From Calidifontibacter indicus (GTDB lineage: Bacteria > Actinomycetota > Actinomycetes > Actinomycetales > Dermatophilaceae), in contig NZ_QTUA01000001.1 of assembly GCF_003386865.1 (NCBI RefSeq), positions 2,790,001-2,854,000 of the forward strand: a DNA stretch of 64,000 nt, given 5' to 3'. A program made the position numbers and the translations under genes. This document shows positions 50,840-60,221 of this stretch, one piece after another. Within the stretch, counting starts at the first letter, position 1; every line of letters begins with the position of its first letter. The notes beneath the pieces are model-generated. The model was not told the origin of the DNA, made no database searches, and saw nothing but the letters and a program-made list of their open reading frames with translations.

Positions 50840-52486
50840 TCAGTCGATCAGCACGGTTTCGACCCGCACCAGCTTCGGGTCATCGTAGTTGTCGCCCTGG
50901 ACGTCGCCGCGTGCCCAGGTGAGCAGTAGCCGGGAGCCGAGCACCTCCACCCGCGCCAAGTTGTTGTCGAACCACGGGCCGTGCGTCGTCGCCCAGTCGA
51001 AATCGGGCTTCTTGACCTTCGGCATCCGGTTGACCAGCGAGCGCATCGGTGCGCCCATCCAGCCCGACAGCGTTCCCTGCAGCATGCGGACGTGGCGCGG
51101 CAGCGGGTTGCGGATCGGCGAGCACACGGCCTGCACGATGCGCGACTCGACCGGCATCGGCGTCGCGGTGACCTCGTTGACGTAGGAGTTGTGCACGTCT
51201 CCGGACAGGAACGTGATCGTGGCCGGCGCCCTGCCACGCTCGCCGCGCGCCACTTCGAACACCATCCTGGACACGTCGCGGAAGGACTTCTCGAACGCGG
51301 CCCAGTGCTCGAGGTCGACCGCCTGCCGGATCTTCTCACCCAGCGCACCGGTGATCCGCTTGCCCGATTGGGCCATCGTCTCGTTGAGCGACTCCAGGTC
51401 GTGGATTCCCGTCGGTAGCAGGAACGGCAGGGAGGTGCCGATGAACAGGTGCTCGGTGTCGCCGCGCAACTGCTCGTCGACCCAGGCGAGTTCGTCGGCG
51501 TCGAGCATCGCCCGGTGGTCGGGTCGCAGGTCGCGGGCGGCTCTGGAGTCGATCACGACCAGACGGGTGCCACCGAGTTCGCGCACGAACGAGAAGCGGT
51601 ATGTCGTCGGGTCGTCGTCGACCTGTTCGGCGAACCGATCGATCACGGTCGTCAGATCAAGCTCCGTCGAATCCTGGTGCGCGGCAATGATCTTCCAGAT
51701 CTGATCCTGCGCCAGCGTGTCGTGATCGAGGTTGCCGGCGTGCTGGTAGATCCAGTACGACCCGAGTGCGCCGACGATCCGGTCGTGCCACCACGGCGTT
51801 GCGTTCATTTCCTCGTGCCAACTCGCCGAGGTGTTCCAGTCGTCGCGCACGTCGTGGTCGTCGAAGATCATCGCGCTCGACAAGGTCGACAGCAGCCAAC
51901 GGTTCGCCGGGTCGGTCCAGGCGAGTCGATACAGCTCGGCATACTCGACGAAGTCCTTGACCTCCTCCCCCGGAGGTTCGTCCAGCCCTCGACGTCGTTC
52001 GATGAAGTCGCGCATCGCGGCCGAGGTTTCGTCCGCGTACAACTGGTCGCCGAGGAAGAGCACGAAATCGGGCCAATGGTCGGGGTTGCGCGCCATCTCG
52101 TAGGCGTACGCACGCAGCGCGTCGACACCGTGCAGGTCGTTGCCCTGCTTGTCGTGCGACACCGACGTGCGGCACGACCCGAACAGGAACGACGCATCCT
52201 TGTCGGGGTCGAGCGTCGCGATCCGACTCGGCGGAAACTCACTGTCGGCCTCGGGCCACACCCGGCGGTCATCGAGGTCGACGGTGTACTCCTGCACGCT
52301 CGCCGGCTGGAGCCCGTCGACGATCACGATCGCGTAATGGTGACCGTGAGCGGCGAATGTCGGTGCGGTCCAATTATGTTCGCCGACACGGACGGTGACC
52401 GCGGTGAACGCGTCGGTCTCGACGAAGATGGTGGCACGGGTCTCGCCGACGTAGCGCAGCAGCGGTCCGAGCACGAGTTCTGCCAT
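50840..52486 (-). CDS. PhoD-family metallophosphatase
   Basis: A 548-residue PhoD-like phosphodiesterase/phosphatase. Metal-site motifs are LFGSCRTSV, VLFLGDQLYADE, AMIFDDHDVRDDW and FLSGDVHNSYV in the correct order, preceded by a small Ig-like N-terminal domain (residues 1-90). Unlike secreted PhoD enzymes it has no Tat signal or hydrophobic leader, so it appears cytoplasmic. The ATG at 52486 is favoured over an ORF extension that begins 11 codons earlier. Substrate is unknown. Confidence 0.87.
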   Translation of the reverse strand: MAELVLGPLLRYVGETRATIFVETDAFTAVTVRVGEHNWTAPTFAAHGHHYAIVIVDGLQPASVQEYTVDLDDRRVWPEADSEFPPSRIATLDPDKDASFLFGSCRTSVSHDKQGNDLHGVDALRAYAYEMARNPDHWPDFVLFLGDQLYADETSAAMRDFIERRRGLDEPPGEEVKDFVEYAELYRLAWTDPANRWLLSTLSSAMIFDDHDVRDDWNTSASWHEEMNATPWWHDRIVGALGSYWIYQHAGNLDHDTLAQDQIWKIIAAHQDSTELDLTTVIDRFAEQVDDDPTTYRFSFVRELGGTRLVVIDSRAARDLRPDHRAMLDADELAWVDEQLRGDTEHLFIGTSLPFLLPTGIHDLESLNETMAQSGKRITGALGEKIRQAVDLEHWAAFEKSFRDVSRMVFEVARGERGRAPATITFLSGDVHNSYVNEVTATPMPVESRIVQAVCSPIRNPLPRHVRMLQGTLSGWMGAPMRSLVNRMPKVKKPDFDWATTHGPWFDNNLARVEVLGSRLLLTWARGDVQGDNYDDPKLVRVETVLID

Positions 52487-52613
52487 GCACCCATCTTCAC
52501 CGACGCAGTACGGGGCCAACCGCCCGGGCCCGTCGACGGCAGCTTCGGACCGATGACCTCCAAGGTCGCCCAGAACCGCCTGCAGTGGTGCGGCGACTGA
52601 CCTGCGACGTCGT

Positions 52614-53090
52614 TCAGGAACCCACCCGGAGCGAATCCGGGGTCCCCAGCTCGGCCGGCGCTGACAACGCGCCGGCCGAGCTCACCCCGTCACCCTTGGG
52701 TGCGCCGAGCGCCCGCAGCGCGTAGCGGATCGTGGCCAGATCGACGATCTCCTGGGTGAGCGCCCCGGCGACGGCCGGGACGGCACCGGTGGTCGCGGTC
52801 AGCATCAACCCGACGCTCAGCGCGATGCCGATCCAGATCGCGGTCTGTGCCACCTTCAGGGTGTGCCGGACGATCCGCACCGCATCGACCACCTTGGTCC
52901 TCCAGCGCCTGCCCGCCCGACAGCATCAGCACCACGTCGAGCGCCGCGACGTACTCCCCGACGAGCAGGGTGTCCGTCATGGCGACCACCGCCAGGATGT
53001 CGAGCCCGAAGTTGCCGCGCAGCACCGCTCGGATCATGTCGATCGCGGTCCACACGATGAACCCGGCAACATAAGGCAAGTCTGACCTGA
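52614..53090 (-). pseudogene. Remnant of a heavy-metal P-type ATPase lacking its catalytic middle
   Basis: Two pieces of one protein are joined out of frame. The upstream piece (about 53085-52905) reads WTAIDMIRAVLRGNFGLDILAVV...GEYVAALDVVLMLSGGQALED, matching the early membrane helices of a ZntA/CadA-type pump. The downstream piece (52892-52614) reads VVDAVRIVRHTLKVAQTAIWIGIALSVGLML...GALTQEIVDLATIRYALRAL, the last helices. Everything between them, including the DKTG phosphorylation site and ATP-binding domain (roughly 500 residues in relatives), is missing, with a frame change at about 52890-52905. It cannot be an active pump. No mobile element is visible at the junction. Confidence 0.82.
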
Positions 53091-53137
53091 CCGGTACTTC
53101 CCGGGGCCCCTGTGGACGGCGTCGCCCCGGCCCTCGA

Positions 53138-54283
53138 TCAGCGCGGAAGCTGCCACCTGAGGTCCCAACCGGCAATGCTCGGCTTGCCCCGGTCGGGGAG
53201 GACCAGCGCGAACTGCACCGCCGATGCGGTCCGCACCGACCGGTGTTCCCCGGGCGACAACCCGGTCACCTTCGCCAGCGGCTCCGGCACATCGACGTAC
53301 CCGCTGGTGGTCCAGTCGCAGTCGAGGGTCAGGAGTGCGACGGTTGCGCCGACCGCACGTTGGGAGCGCAGCGCCGGGGTGCCGACGAGCACAGCCGAGG
53401 CAGCATTCTGGCGCGTCCGATCACCCCACCCCCAGCACTGGTAGCTGATCCGACCGTTCAGGTCCGGGCGTGAATCGGTCTCGATTCCCGCGGTGCGCAG
53501 GTCGACGATCGCGTTCGCCTGACCGAACGCGTCGACGTTCCCGTTGCCCAGCGCATACACAACCTCCGACGCGGTGTTCGCAAGCTTTTGCCGTTGCTCC
53601 GGTGTCAGCCGCACGTCCGCCCCGGCCGGCAGGTCGGCCGGGACCGGAACGAGTGTGTCGCGCCGCAGCGACGCGAACATCTTCCAGCCTCGTGTACCCG
53701 AGCCACCGGTCATCACGCGCAAGTACTCCTCGTCGCGCCCCGGCTCGTCGTCTCCGGGAACGTCGCTGCGCACCCGCGCGAGCACCCACGGCCCCAACCC
53801 GTCGGCGTTCTCGGCCCCGCCGACGGACGCGACCGGCCGGTGGTACCAGGCAGGGCTGGAGTCGACCTTCGTGCCCGACTCCTTCATCGCCTTGCGCAGC
53901 GCGGTGCTGAACAGATCGGAGGCGAGCACCGGGCCGTCATCGGCGGTGGCCCAGCCGCTCGGGTCGTCCCGATTGGCTTTGGCGAGAGCAGGGTTGTTGC
54001 GGCGGTCGTAGTCGCTGAACAGTTCGGTCAGTTGTGACGGCGTCACACCTGTCGTCGCCGCTGTCACGGATGTCGGGGTCACCGGTGTCGTGGTCGCCGA
54101 CCCGGCGGACGTGGTCGGCGGGGCAACGCTCGACCGAGAGGTGCTGGTCGAAGTGGCCGCTCCCCCGCAGCCCGCGAGCGCGACGGCGAGCGCCGTGGCG
54201 GCTGTCACGGTCTCGAGCCTCGCTCTGGGCCTGCCCGGACGCCTCGTCTCGTGCCTGATCTGGTGCCGGACCTGGTGCGTCAT
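53138..54283 (-). CDS. Putative lipoprotein, unknown function
   Basis: A 381-residue exported protein. The ATG at 54283 gives a basic start followed by TVTAATALAVALAGCGG with lipobox Cys near residue 38; longer upstream reading frames lack this. A Ser/Thr-rich linker (SVAPPTTSAGSATTTPVTPTSV) follows. The folded part starts at TPSQLTELFSDYDRRNNPALAKAN and includes WKMFASLRRDTLVPVPADLPAGADVRLTPEQRQKLAN. No family was recognised; it resembles actinobacterial secreted proteins of unknown role. It overlaps no neighbour but ends beside the ATPase remnant. Confidence 0.78.
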   Translation of the reverse strand: MTHQVRHQIRHETRRPGRPRARLETVTAATALAVALAGCGGAATSTSTSRSSVAPPTTSAGSATTTPVTPTSVTAATTGVTPSQLTELFSDYDRRNNPALAKANRDDPSGWATADDGPVLASDLFSTALRKAMKESGTKVDSSPAWYHRPVASVGGAENADGLGPWVLARVRSDVPGDDEPGRDEEYLRVMTGGSGTRGWKMFASLRRDTLVPVPADLPAGADVRLTPEQRQKLANTASEVVYALGNGNVDAFGQANAIVDLRTAGIETDSRPDLNGRISYQCWGWGDRTRQNAASAVLVGTPALRSQRAVGATVALLTLDCDWTTSGYVDVPEPLAKVTGLSPGEHRSVRTASAVQFALVLPDRGKPSIAGWDLRWQLPR

Positions 54284-54487
54284 GTGCTGGCCTCCCGCCA
54301 TCGGTGAGGCACCACCATGGACGTCGACGCAAGGGAATGCCGGTTTCCACAGGAGGAAGTTCTCGGCGGCGAGGGGCTGTGGAGAAACGTCGGCGGAACG
54401 AATTTCTCCGGTTCCGCACACCCGGACGGATGGCTCGTGTCAACCTCGAAGGGCAGGGGAAACCGTCACATCGCGGAGGGGAAACTC

Positions 54488-54916
54488 ATGTTCGATCACA
54501 AGCTGCGCCGCACCGGCATCGGGCTCGTCGTGGGCACCGGGTTACTTCTGGGCAGCAGCGGCAGCGCATGGGCGCACGAATGCTTCAACGCAAGCCGGTC
54601 GGCCCAGGGCAATGCCAGCGCCGGCGCCAACTCCAACGCGTGGTTCACGCTCGCCGTGGCCGATGCCGTCCAGGGCGACGTGGAGACCGGGACCATCACG
54701 CAGACGCAGGCCGACTGCATCAAGGCGTGGTGGGCTGCCAGCGGCAACCCGTCGTCGTTCACCATCCACGTCGCCGGCAAGAACACGCTGGCCGAGAACA
54801 ACCCGAACAAGGGGCTGATGTCCAACGGGAAGGGCATCGACCACCTCTTCGACGCGTACGGCGGCGACATCTTCACCGCGTACACGACCTGCGGGGCATC
54901 CTTCGGCGGCGAGTGA
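54488..54916 (+). CDS. Small secreted protein, unknown function
   Basis: A 142-residue exported protein. Residues 1-28 form a signal peptide (LRRTGIGLVVGTGLLLGSSGSAWA, cleavage after AWA). The mature part reads HECFNASRSAQGNASAGANSNAWFTLAVADAV, then TQTQADCIKAWWAASGNPSSFTIHVAGKN and GIDHLFDAYGGDIFTAYTTCGASFGG; three cysteines are present. GGAGG lies about eight bases before the ATG. I do not recognise the family. Its transcript ends in a strong hairpin. Confidence 0.78.
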   Translation: MFDHKLRRTGIGLVVGTGLLLGSSGSAWAHECFNASRSAQGNASAGANSNAWFTLAVADAVQGDVETGTITQTQADCIKAWWAASGNPSSFTIHVAGKNTLAENNPNKGLMSNGKGIDHLFDAYGGDIFTAYTTCGASFGGE

Positions 54917-54932
54917 TCGCCGTCCACCGCAC

Positions 54933-54973
54933 GTCGAAGGGCCGCACCACCACCGGTGGTGCGGCCCTTCGAC
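54933..54973. terminator. 19-bp perfect hairpin terminator between convergent genes
   Basis: The arms GTCGAAGGGCCGCACCACC (54933-54951) and GGTGGTGCGGCCCTTCGAC (54955-54973) pair without a mismatch around a 3-base loop. It lies in the 70-base gap between the small secreted gene (plus) and the luciferase-like gene (minus), ending both. The T-tract is weak on both sides. Confidence 0.85.
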
Positions 54974-54986
54974 TGTTCTCGGTTGC

Positions 54987-56030
54987 TCAGTCGATCGGGT
55001 TTCCGACGACCGGCCCCTGCGTGTTGGGCTTCCAGCCCAGGCCCGGCGCGACATGCTCCGCGAACGACCCGAGGATGTGCAGGTTGTACTCCACACCCAG
55101 TTGCGCGGGGATGGTCAGCATCAGCGTGTCGGCCTCCATGACGGCGGCGTCGTCGCGCAACTGCTCCACCAACTCGTCCGGCTCTGCCGCGTAGGTCTTA
55201 CCGAACGTCGAGCGGAATCCGTCGATGACACCGATCTGGTCGGCGCTGTCGCCGGACCGCAGTCCGAAGTACATCTGGTCCTGGCTGTTCATGATCGGGA
55301 AGACGCTGCGGCTCACCGAAACTCGTGGAGTGCGCTGGTGCCCGGCTTCCTTCCAGGCGTCGCGGAAGACCTGGATCTGTTCTGCTTGAAGGTCGCCGAA
55401 GGCCTGGCCGGTCGCCTCGGTCAGCAGCGTCGAGCTCATCAGGTTGACACCCATACGCGCGGCGGCCACGGCGGTGTCGCGGCTGCCCGCACCCCACCAG
55501 ACACGGTCGGCGAGCCCGGGCGAGTGCGGCTCGACCCGGAGCTTCTGCGAGGACCCGAACTGCGCCGGGTCCGCCTCGGCCAGCGGCACACCGCGGACGG
55601 CGTCGAGGAAGCGATCGAACTTCGGACGCGCGATGTCGGCGCCGCGGGGGTCGGTCGAACCGGTGTAGCCGAACGCCTCCCAGCCGCGCAGCGCGGGCTC
55701 CGGTGACCCCCGGCTCACGCCGAGCGCGACCCTGCCGTCGGACAGCAGATCGAGTGCGGCAGCCTCCTCGGCGAGATGAAGCGGGTTCTCGTAGCGCATG
55801 TCGATGACACCGGTGCCCACCTCGATGTGCTTGGTACGCGCGGCAATTGCGCTCAACAGCGGCATCGGCGACGCCGCCTGCTTCGCGAAGTGGTGCACCC
55901 GGAAGTACGCACCGTTGATCCCGAGCTCATCGGCACCGACCGACAGCTCGACCGCCTGTTGCAGCATCTCGCGAGCTCCATAGCCCTGGAAGCCGTAGTG
56001 GCCGAAGCTCAAGAATCCGAAACCGTTCAT
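54987..56030 (-). CDS. Luciferase-like monooxygenase (LLM) family oxidoreductase
   Basis: A 347-residue TIM-barrel flavin-dependent enzyme of the LLM class. It starts NGFGFLSFGHYGFQGYG and shows ELGINGAYFRVHHFAKQAASPMPLLSAIAARTKHIEVGTGVIDMRYENPLHLAEEAAALDLLSDGRVALGVSRGSPE, the canonical bacterial-luciferase pattern with the RVHHF segment, then GAGSRDTAVAAARMGVNLMSS. It needs reduced FMN or F420; the cofactor and substrate are not known. The ATG at 56030 is chosen; a GTG two codons earlier is also possible. Standalone gene. Confidence 0.86.
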   Translation of the reverse strand: MNGFGFLSFGHYGFQGYGAREMLQQAVELSVGADELGINGAYFRVHHFAKQAASPMPLLSAIAARTKHIEVGTGVIDMRYENPLHLAEEAAALDLLSDGRVALGVSRGSPEPALRGWEAFGYTGSTDPRGADIARPKFDRFLDAVRGVPLAEADPAQFGSSQKLRVEPHSPGLADRVWWGAGSRDTAVAAARMGVNLMSSTLLTEATGQAFGDLQAEQIQVFRDAWKEAGHQRTPRVSVSRSVFPIMNSQDQMYFGLRSGDSADQIGVIDGFRSTFGKTYAAEPDELVEQLRDDAAVMEADTLMLTIPAQLGVEYNLHILGSFAEHVAPGLGWKPNTQGPVVGNPID

Positions 56031-56107
56031 GGACACGTCAACTACTTAGGGGCTGCGTCTGTTCCCACTCGGCGCATCCCTGGCCGATTGCTCAGTCGTC
56101 GAGAAGG

Positions 56108-56248
56108 GTGACGGCCACTTGGACAAGCCTTGTGTTAGGCAACAAATTGGCGCAGCCGCGAGGGGTGACCGTGCTCGGCACCGAGGTCGGCTCCGAGAAG
56201 TTCCCGCCGATCATGGACGCGCCGGGAAGCTACGTGCTCACCACGTAG
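56108..56248 (+). CDS. Small open frame, 46 codons, possible gene remnant
   Basis: A GTG-initiated frame ends at TAG 56246-56248 and reads VTATWTSLVLGNKLAQ...GTEVGSEKFPPIMDAPGSYVLTT. The second half looks like natural protein sequence with actinobacterial codon bias; the first half uses less typical codons (TTA, CTT). There is no good ribosome-binding site and no recognisable family. It may be the 3' end of a decayed gene or a chance frame. Confidence 0.25.
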   Translation: MTATWTSLVLGNKLAQPRGVTVLGTEVGSEKFPPIMDAPGSYVLTT

Positions 56249-56258
56249 CCCGCATACA

Positions 56259-56296
56259 GCGAGGGCCGCCGATCCTTGCGGATCGACGGCCCTCGC
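56259..56296 (-). terminator. Hairpin terminator after pnp
   Basis: A 17-bp stem with one mismatch: GCGAGGGCCGCCGATCC (56259-56275) against GGATCGACGGCCCTCGC (56280-56296) around the loop TTGC. It begins 15 bases after the pnp stop in the transcribed direction, so it likely ends the rpsO-pnp transcript. Confidence 0.75.
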
Positions 56297-56311
56297 CGGT
56301 TGAGCGGACAG

Positions 56312-58762
56312 TCACTCGGAGTCGGAGTCCGAACCCTCGTCGGCGTTGCCGCCCTCCCCTTCACCGTTCTTGCGGCCGCGACCGCGACCACCGCGACGAC
56401 GACGGCGACGCTCGCCACCCTCGCCCTCGGCATCGGCGTGGTTGTCACCCAGCACCTCGTCGTCCGAGGCGTCGACGGCGGCGTCCGAACCGGCAGCTTC
56501 CGAGGCCGGAGCCTCGGCGACCGGGCCGGTGGCGGCCGGAGCCTCGGCCTTGGCGTCGGCGTCACCGCTGCCGGCCTCCTCCACCACAGCCAGCGACAGC
56601 TTGCCGCGCGGGTCGATCTCCTTGAGCTCGACCTGCACCTTCTGGCCGATCTTCAGGACGTCCTCGACGGCGTCGATCCGCTTGCCGCCGACCAGCTTGC
56701 GCACCTCGGAGATGTGCAGCAGGCCGTCCTTGCCCGGCAGCAGCGATACGAACGCACCGAAGGTGGTCGTCTTCACCACGGTGCCGAGGAAGCGCTCGCC
56801 GACCTCGGGCATCTGCGGGTTGGCGATCGCGTTGACCGCGGCGCGGGCGGCCTCGGCCGACGGACCGTCGGTGGCACCGATGTAGACGGTGCCGTCGTCC
56901 TCGATCGAGAGGTCCGCGCCGGTGTCCTCCTGGATCTGGTTGATCATCTTGCCCTTCGGGCCGATGACCTCACCGATCTTGTCGACCGGGATCTTCACCG
57001 CGATGACGCGCGGGGCGTACGGCGACATCTCGTCGGGAGCGTCGATCGCCTCGTTCATCACGTCGAGGATGTGCAGGCGGGCGTCACGGGCCTGGGTCAG
57101 CGCGCCGGCGAGCACGTCGGCGGGGATGCCGTCGAGCTTGGTGTCGAGCTGGATGGCGGTGACGAACTCCTTGGTGCCGGCGACCTTGAAGTCCATGTCG
57201 CCGAAGGCGTCCTCGGCGCCGAGGATGTCGGTCAGTGCGGCGTACTGCACCTCACCGTCGACCTCCGCGGAGACCAGACCCATCGCGATGCCGGCGACCG
57301 GGGCGCGCAGCGGCACACCGGCGTTCAGCAGGGCGAGGGTGGACGCGCAGACCGAACCCATCGACGTCGAACCGTTGGAGCCGAGCGCCTCGGACACCTG
57401 ACGGATCGCGTACGGGAACTCCTCGCGGGTGGGCAGCACCGGCATGAGCGCGCGCTCGGCCAGGGCGCCGTGACCGATCTCGCGGCGCTTGGGCGAACCC
57501 ACGCGGCCGGTCTCACCGGTCGAGTACGGCGGGAAGTTGTAGTTGTGCATGTAGCGCTTGCGGGTCACCGGCGACAGGGTGTCCAGCTGCTGCTCCATGC
57601 GCAGCATGTTCAGCGTGGTGACGCCCATGATCTGGGTCTCGCCGCGCTCGAAGATGGCCGAACCGTGCACCCGCGGGAGCACCTCGACCTCGGCGGACAG
57701 CGCACGGATGTCGCGCAGACCGCGGCCGTCGATGCGCACCTTGTCGCGCAGGATGCGCTCACGCACGAGCTTCTTCTGCAGCGAACGGAACGCCGCGGAG
57801 ACCTCCTTGTCGCGGCCCTCCAGCGGGCGTCCCCCGCCGGCCAGGTCGGCCTTGAGCGACTCCTTGATCTCGTCGAGGCGACCCTCGCGCTCCTGCTTGT
57901 CCGCGATCTGCAGCGCGGCGGCGGTGTCGGTCGAACCGGCCTGCTCGACGGCGGTGTACGCGTCGTCCTGGTAGTCCAGGAACAGCGGGAACTCCTGCAC
58001 CTCCTTGGCAGCCTTGGAAGCCAGCTCCGCCTGCGCTTCGCACAGCACGCGGATGAACTTCTTCGAGGCTTCCAGGCCCTGAGCGACGACCTCTTCGGTC
58101 GGCGCCTGCGCACCCTGGTGCTTCACGAGATCCCAGGTCGACTCGGTCGACTCGGCCTCGACCATCATGATCGCGACGTCGTCACCGACGACACGACCGG
58201 CGACGACCATGTCGAAGGTCGAACGCTCGATGTCGGAGAAGTTGGGGAACGCGACCCACTGGCCGTCGATCAGCGACACGCGGGTGGCACCGATCGGGCC
58301 GGAGAACGGCAGACCCGAGATCTGGGTCGAGGCCGAGGCACCGTTGATCGCCAGCACGTCGTACTGGTGGTCGGGGTTCAGGGACAGGACGGTGATGACG
58401 ACCTGCACCTCGTTGCGCAGACCCTTGACGAAGGCCGGGCGCAGCGGGCGGTCGATCAGACGGCAGGTGAGGATCGCGTCGGTGGACGGGCGGCCCTCAC
58501 GACGGAAGAAGCTGCCGGGGATCTTGCCCGCGGCGTACATGCGCTCCTCGACGTCGACCGTCAGCGGGAAGAAGTCGAACTGGTCTTTCGGTTGCTTGCC
58601 GGCCGCGGTGGTCGACAGCAGGGTGGTCTCGTCGTCGAGGTAGCAGAGCACTGCTCCAGCGGCCTGCTTGGCGAGGCGTCCGGTCTCGAACCGGACGGTG
58701 CGGGTGCCGAACTTGCCGTTGTCGATGGTGGCTTCGGCGAACGTGATTTCTGGACCCTCCAT
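56312..58762 (-). CDS. pnp: Polyribonucleotide nucleotidyltransferase (PNPase)
   Basis: 3'-5' phosphorolytic exoribonuclease of 816 aa. Two RNase PH-like domains are seen, the first with [20 protein letters not shown] and [15 protein letters not shown], the second with [35 protein letters not shown] and [24 protein letters not shown]. The KH domain has [16 protein letters not shown], and the S1 domain [33 protein letters not shown]. It is longer than E. coli PNPase by about 100 residues, mainly an acidic then Arg/Gly-rich tail ([17 protein letters not shown]). AGGAGG precedes the ATG at 58762; rpsO lies upstream. Confidence 0.97.
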   Translation of the reverse strand: MEGPEITFAEATIDNGKFGTRTVRFETGRLAKQAAGAVLCYLDDETTLLSTTAAGKQPKDQFDFFPLTVDVEERMYAAGKIPGSFFRREGRPSTDAILTCRLIDRPLRPAFVKGLRNEVQVVITVLSLNPDHQYDVLAINGASASTQISGLPFSGPIGATRVSLIDGQWVAFPNFSDIERSTFDMVVAGRVVGDDVAIMMVEAESTESTWDLVKHQGAQAPTEEVVAQGLEASKKFIRVLCEAQAELASKAAKEVQEFPLFLDYQDDAYTAVEQAGSTDTAAALQIADKQEREGRLDEIKESLKADLAGGGRPLEGRDKEVSAAFRSLQKKLVRERILRDKVRIDGRGLRDIRALSAEVEVLPRVHGSAIFERGETQIMGVTTLNMLRMEQQLDTLSPVTRKRYMHNYNFPPYSTGETGRVGSPKRREIGHGALAERALMPVLPTREEFPYAIRQVSEALGSNGSTSMGSVCASTLALLNAGVPLRAPVAGIAMGLVSAEVDGEVQYAALTDILGAEDAFGDMDFKVAGTKEFVTAIQLDTKLDGIPADVLAGALTQARDARLHILDVMNEAIDAPDEMSPYAPRVIAVKIPVDKIGEVIGPKGKMINQIQEDTGADLSIEDDGTVYIGATDGPSAEAARAAVNAIANPQMPEVGERFLGTVVKTTTFGAFVSLLPGKDGLLHISEVRKLVGGKRIDAVEDVLKIGQKVQVELKEIDPRGKLSLAVVEEAGSGDADAKAEAPAATGPVAEAPASEAAGSDAAVDASDDEVLGDNHADAEGEGGERRRRRRGGRGRGRKNGEGEGGNADEGSDSDSE

Positions 58763-58874
58763 TGGGCCCTCCTGTTCTTCTCAAATCTCGTCGCACATCG
58801 TCGTTGTGTGCGAACGGGTTTCCTTCTGTGGTGGTGCCGCCCACCCTTGTGGGGCGGCGCCTCCTACGCCGAAA

Positions 58875-58900
58875 GGCGACCCACCCGTTGGTGGACCGCC
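58875..58900 (-). terminator. Hairpin in the rpsO-pnp intergenic region
   Basis: On the transcribed strand GGCGGTCCACC pairs with GGTGGGTCGCC over 11 bp, two pairs being G-U wobbles, around the loop AACG. A second stem (GCCGCCC with GGGGCGGC, near 58832-58857) follows before pnp. Such hairpins sit between rpsO and pnp in many bacteria and serve as partial terminators or RNase III sites; here the role is inferred. Confidence 0.6.
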
Positions 58901-58919
58901 TTCGGTCGTAAGTCTTTGA

Positions 58920-59189
58920 TTATCGGCGCAGGCCCAGACGCTTGATCAGCGAGCGGTAACGCTCCACGTCGATGTCTTCGAGGTAACGCAGCAGACGCTT
59001 GCGCTGACCCACCAGGAGCAGCAGACCACGACGGCTGTGGTGGTCGTGCGGGTGCTGACGGGCGTGCTCGGTGAGCTCGCGAATGCGCTCGGTGAGCAGT
59101 GCGACCTGCACCTCGGGCGAACCGGTGTCGCCCTTGCTGGTGCCGTACTCGGCAACGATCTCGGCCTTACGGGCGGTGGTGAGCGGCAT
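58920..59189 (-). CDS. rpsO: 30S ribosomal protein S15
   Basis: An 89-residue S15, the standard length. Conserved parts are [16 protein letters not shown] at the start, [49 protein letters not shown] and the final [14 protein letters not shown]15 binds 16S rRNA in the central domain of the small subunit. The ATG at 59189 is chosen over an earlier ATG at 59213 because AAAGGGAG lies between them and would serve the inner start. It is followed by pnp, the usual gene order. Confidence 0.97.
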   Translation of the reverse strand: MPLTTARKAEIVAEYGTSKGDTGSPEVQVALLTERIRELTEHARQHPHDHHSRRGLLLLVGQRKRLLRYLEDIDVERYRSLIKRLGLRR

Positions 59190-59426
59190 GGTTGGGCGAC
59201 TCCCTTTCGTCATCTTGTTGCGCGGCGCACCTGGGCTTGTTCACCAGGGCGATTGGATCCGCGGCCGTTCGGACGGCACTGACAAAGGTACCAGCGGTCC
59301 GCGGTTTCGCCCTAATCCAGCCGCCGTCCAGCCGGTGGCTGCACGCTACTCGAATGCCCGCACCCCTCTTGGCCGCCCTACCGGTCACGCTCTCGACCAC
59401 GCTCGCCGCCACCCGGCCCGTTCCGC

Positions 59427-60221
59427 TCAGGTGGTCGGGGCCGCACCGAACGCGGCCTTGCGCGACGCCCGCCGCAGCGTGAGCAGGATCGGTCGGCCGG
59501 TGAGCAGGATGAGGACGAGGGTGGTGATCGCGCGCCCGATGTCCCAGCCGAGCGAGGTGGCCAGGTTGAACGCGAAGAAGTGCTGCAGGTTGGTCAGAAT
59601 GGGTCCGCCGGGCACCACCGAGATGGCGGGCTCCCCCGCGGTGCCGAGCGGCCAGAACCAGAAGTTGAGCACCCACCCGTAGAGCAGCCCGGCCAGTGCT
59701 CCGTAGCCGGCGAGGAGCGCGATCTCGATCTTGCCGCGCACCGGCGGCAACAGCCCGGCGCCCAGTGCCACCCAACCGGCCCCGAGCATCTGGAACGGCA
59801 GCCACGGGCCGATCCCCGCCGTCAGCACCGCCGAGGCGAACATGCTCGTGCAGCCCAGCACGAACCCGAACCCGGCGCCGAACACGCGTCCGGCAAGCAC
59901 GAGCAGGAAGAACATCACCTCGATGCCGCCGGTGCCCGCACCCAGCGGACGCAGCATCGCATCGACCGCGGAGAGCACCCCGAGCATCGCAATGGCCTTG
60001 GAGTCGATGCCACCGTCGGACAGTTCGGCGAGCACCACCATGAGCAGCAGCGGCAACATGAGCGCGAACAGGAACGGCGCATCACTGCGATGGCTGCCTG
60101 CCATCGACGACGACGCGTCGACGAACAACGGCCAGGCGAACCCGACGACACCGACGACCGACACCAGCGCGATCGCCAGCGCCGACCGCGGCTTGAGCGG
60201 GATCGCCGCACCTGACCTCAC
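59427..60221 (-). CDS. ECF transporter S component (probable vitamin substrate)
   Basis: A 264-residue membrane protein with about six helices, including ALAIALVSVVGVVGFAWPLFV, APFLFALMLPLLLMVVLAELS, EVMFFLLVLAGRVFGAGFGFVLGC and WVALGAGLLPP. It resembles actinobacterial ECF substrate-binding components that sit next to an EcfA-EcfT pair. The GTG at 60221 overlaps the ATPase stop (GTGA), so it is last in this unit. The substrate is unproven; cobalamin or another vitamin has been proposed for relatives. Confidence 0.78.
   Translation of the reverse strand: MRSGAAIPLKPRSALAIALVSVVGVVGFAWPLFVDASSSMAGSHRSDAPFLFALMLPLLLMVVLAELSDGGIDSKAIAMLGVLSAVDAMLRPLGAGTGGIEVMFFLLVLAGRVFGAGFGFVLGCTSMFASAVLTAGIGPWLPFQMLGAGWVALGAGLLPPVRGKIEIALLAGYGALAGLLYGWVLNFWFWPLGTAGEPAISVVPGGPILTNLQHFFAFNLATSLGWDIGRAITTLVLILLTGRPILLTLRRASRKAAFGAAPTT

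Noticed and set aside
54381-54409. Inverted repeat GGAGAAA/TTTCTCC upstream of the small secreted gene as an operator
   Set aside because: Only 7 bp with a 15-base loop; too weak to assign a role.
56276-58945. 889-codon plus-strand frame opposite pnp
   Set aside because: Antisense shadow of a fully conserved housekeeping gene.
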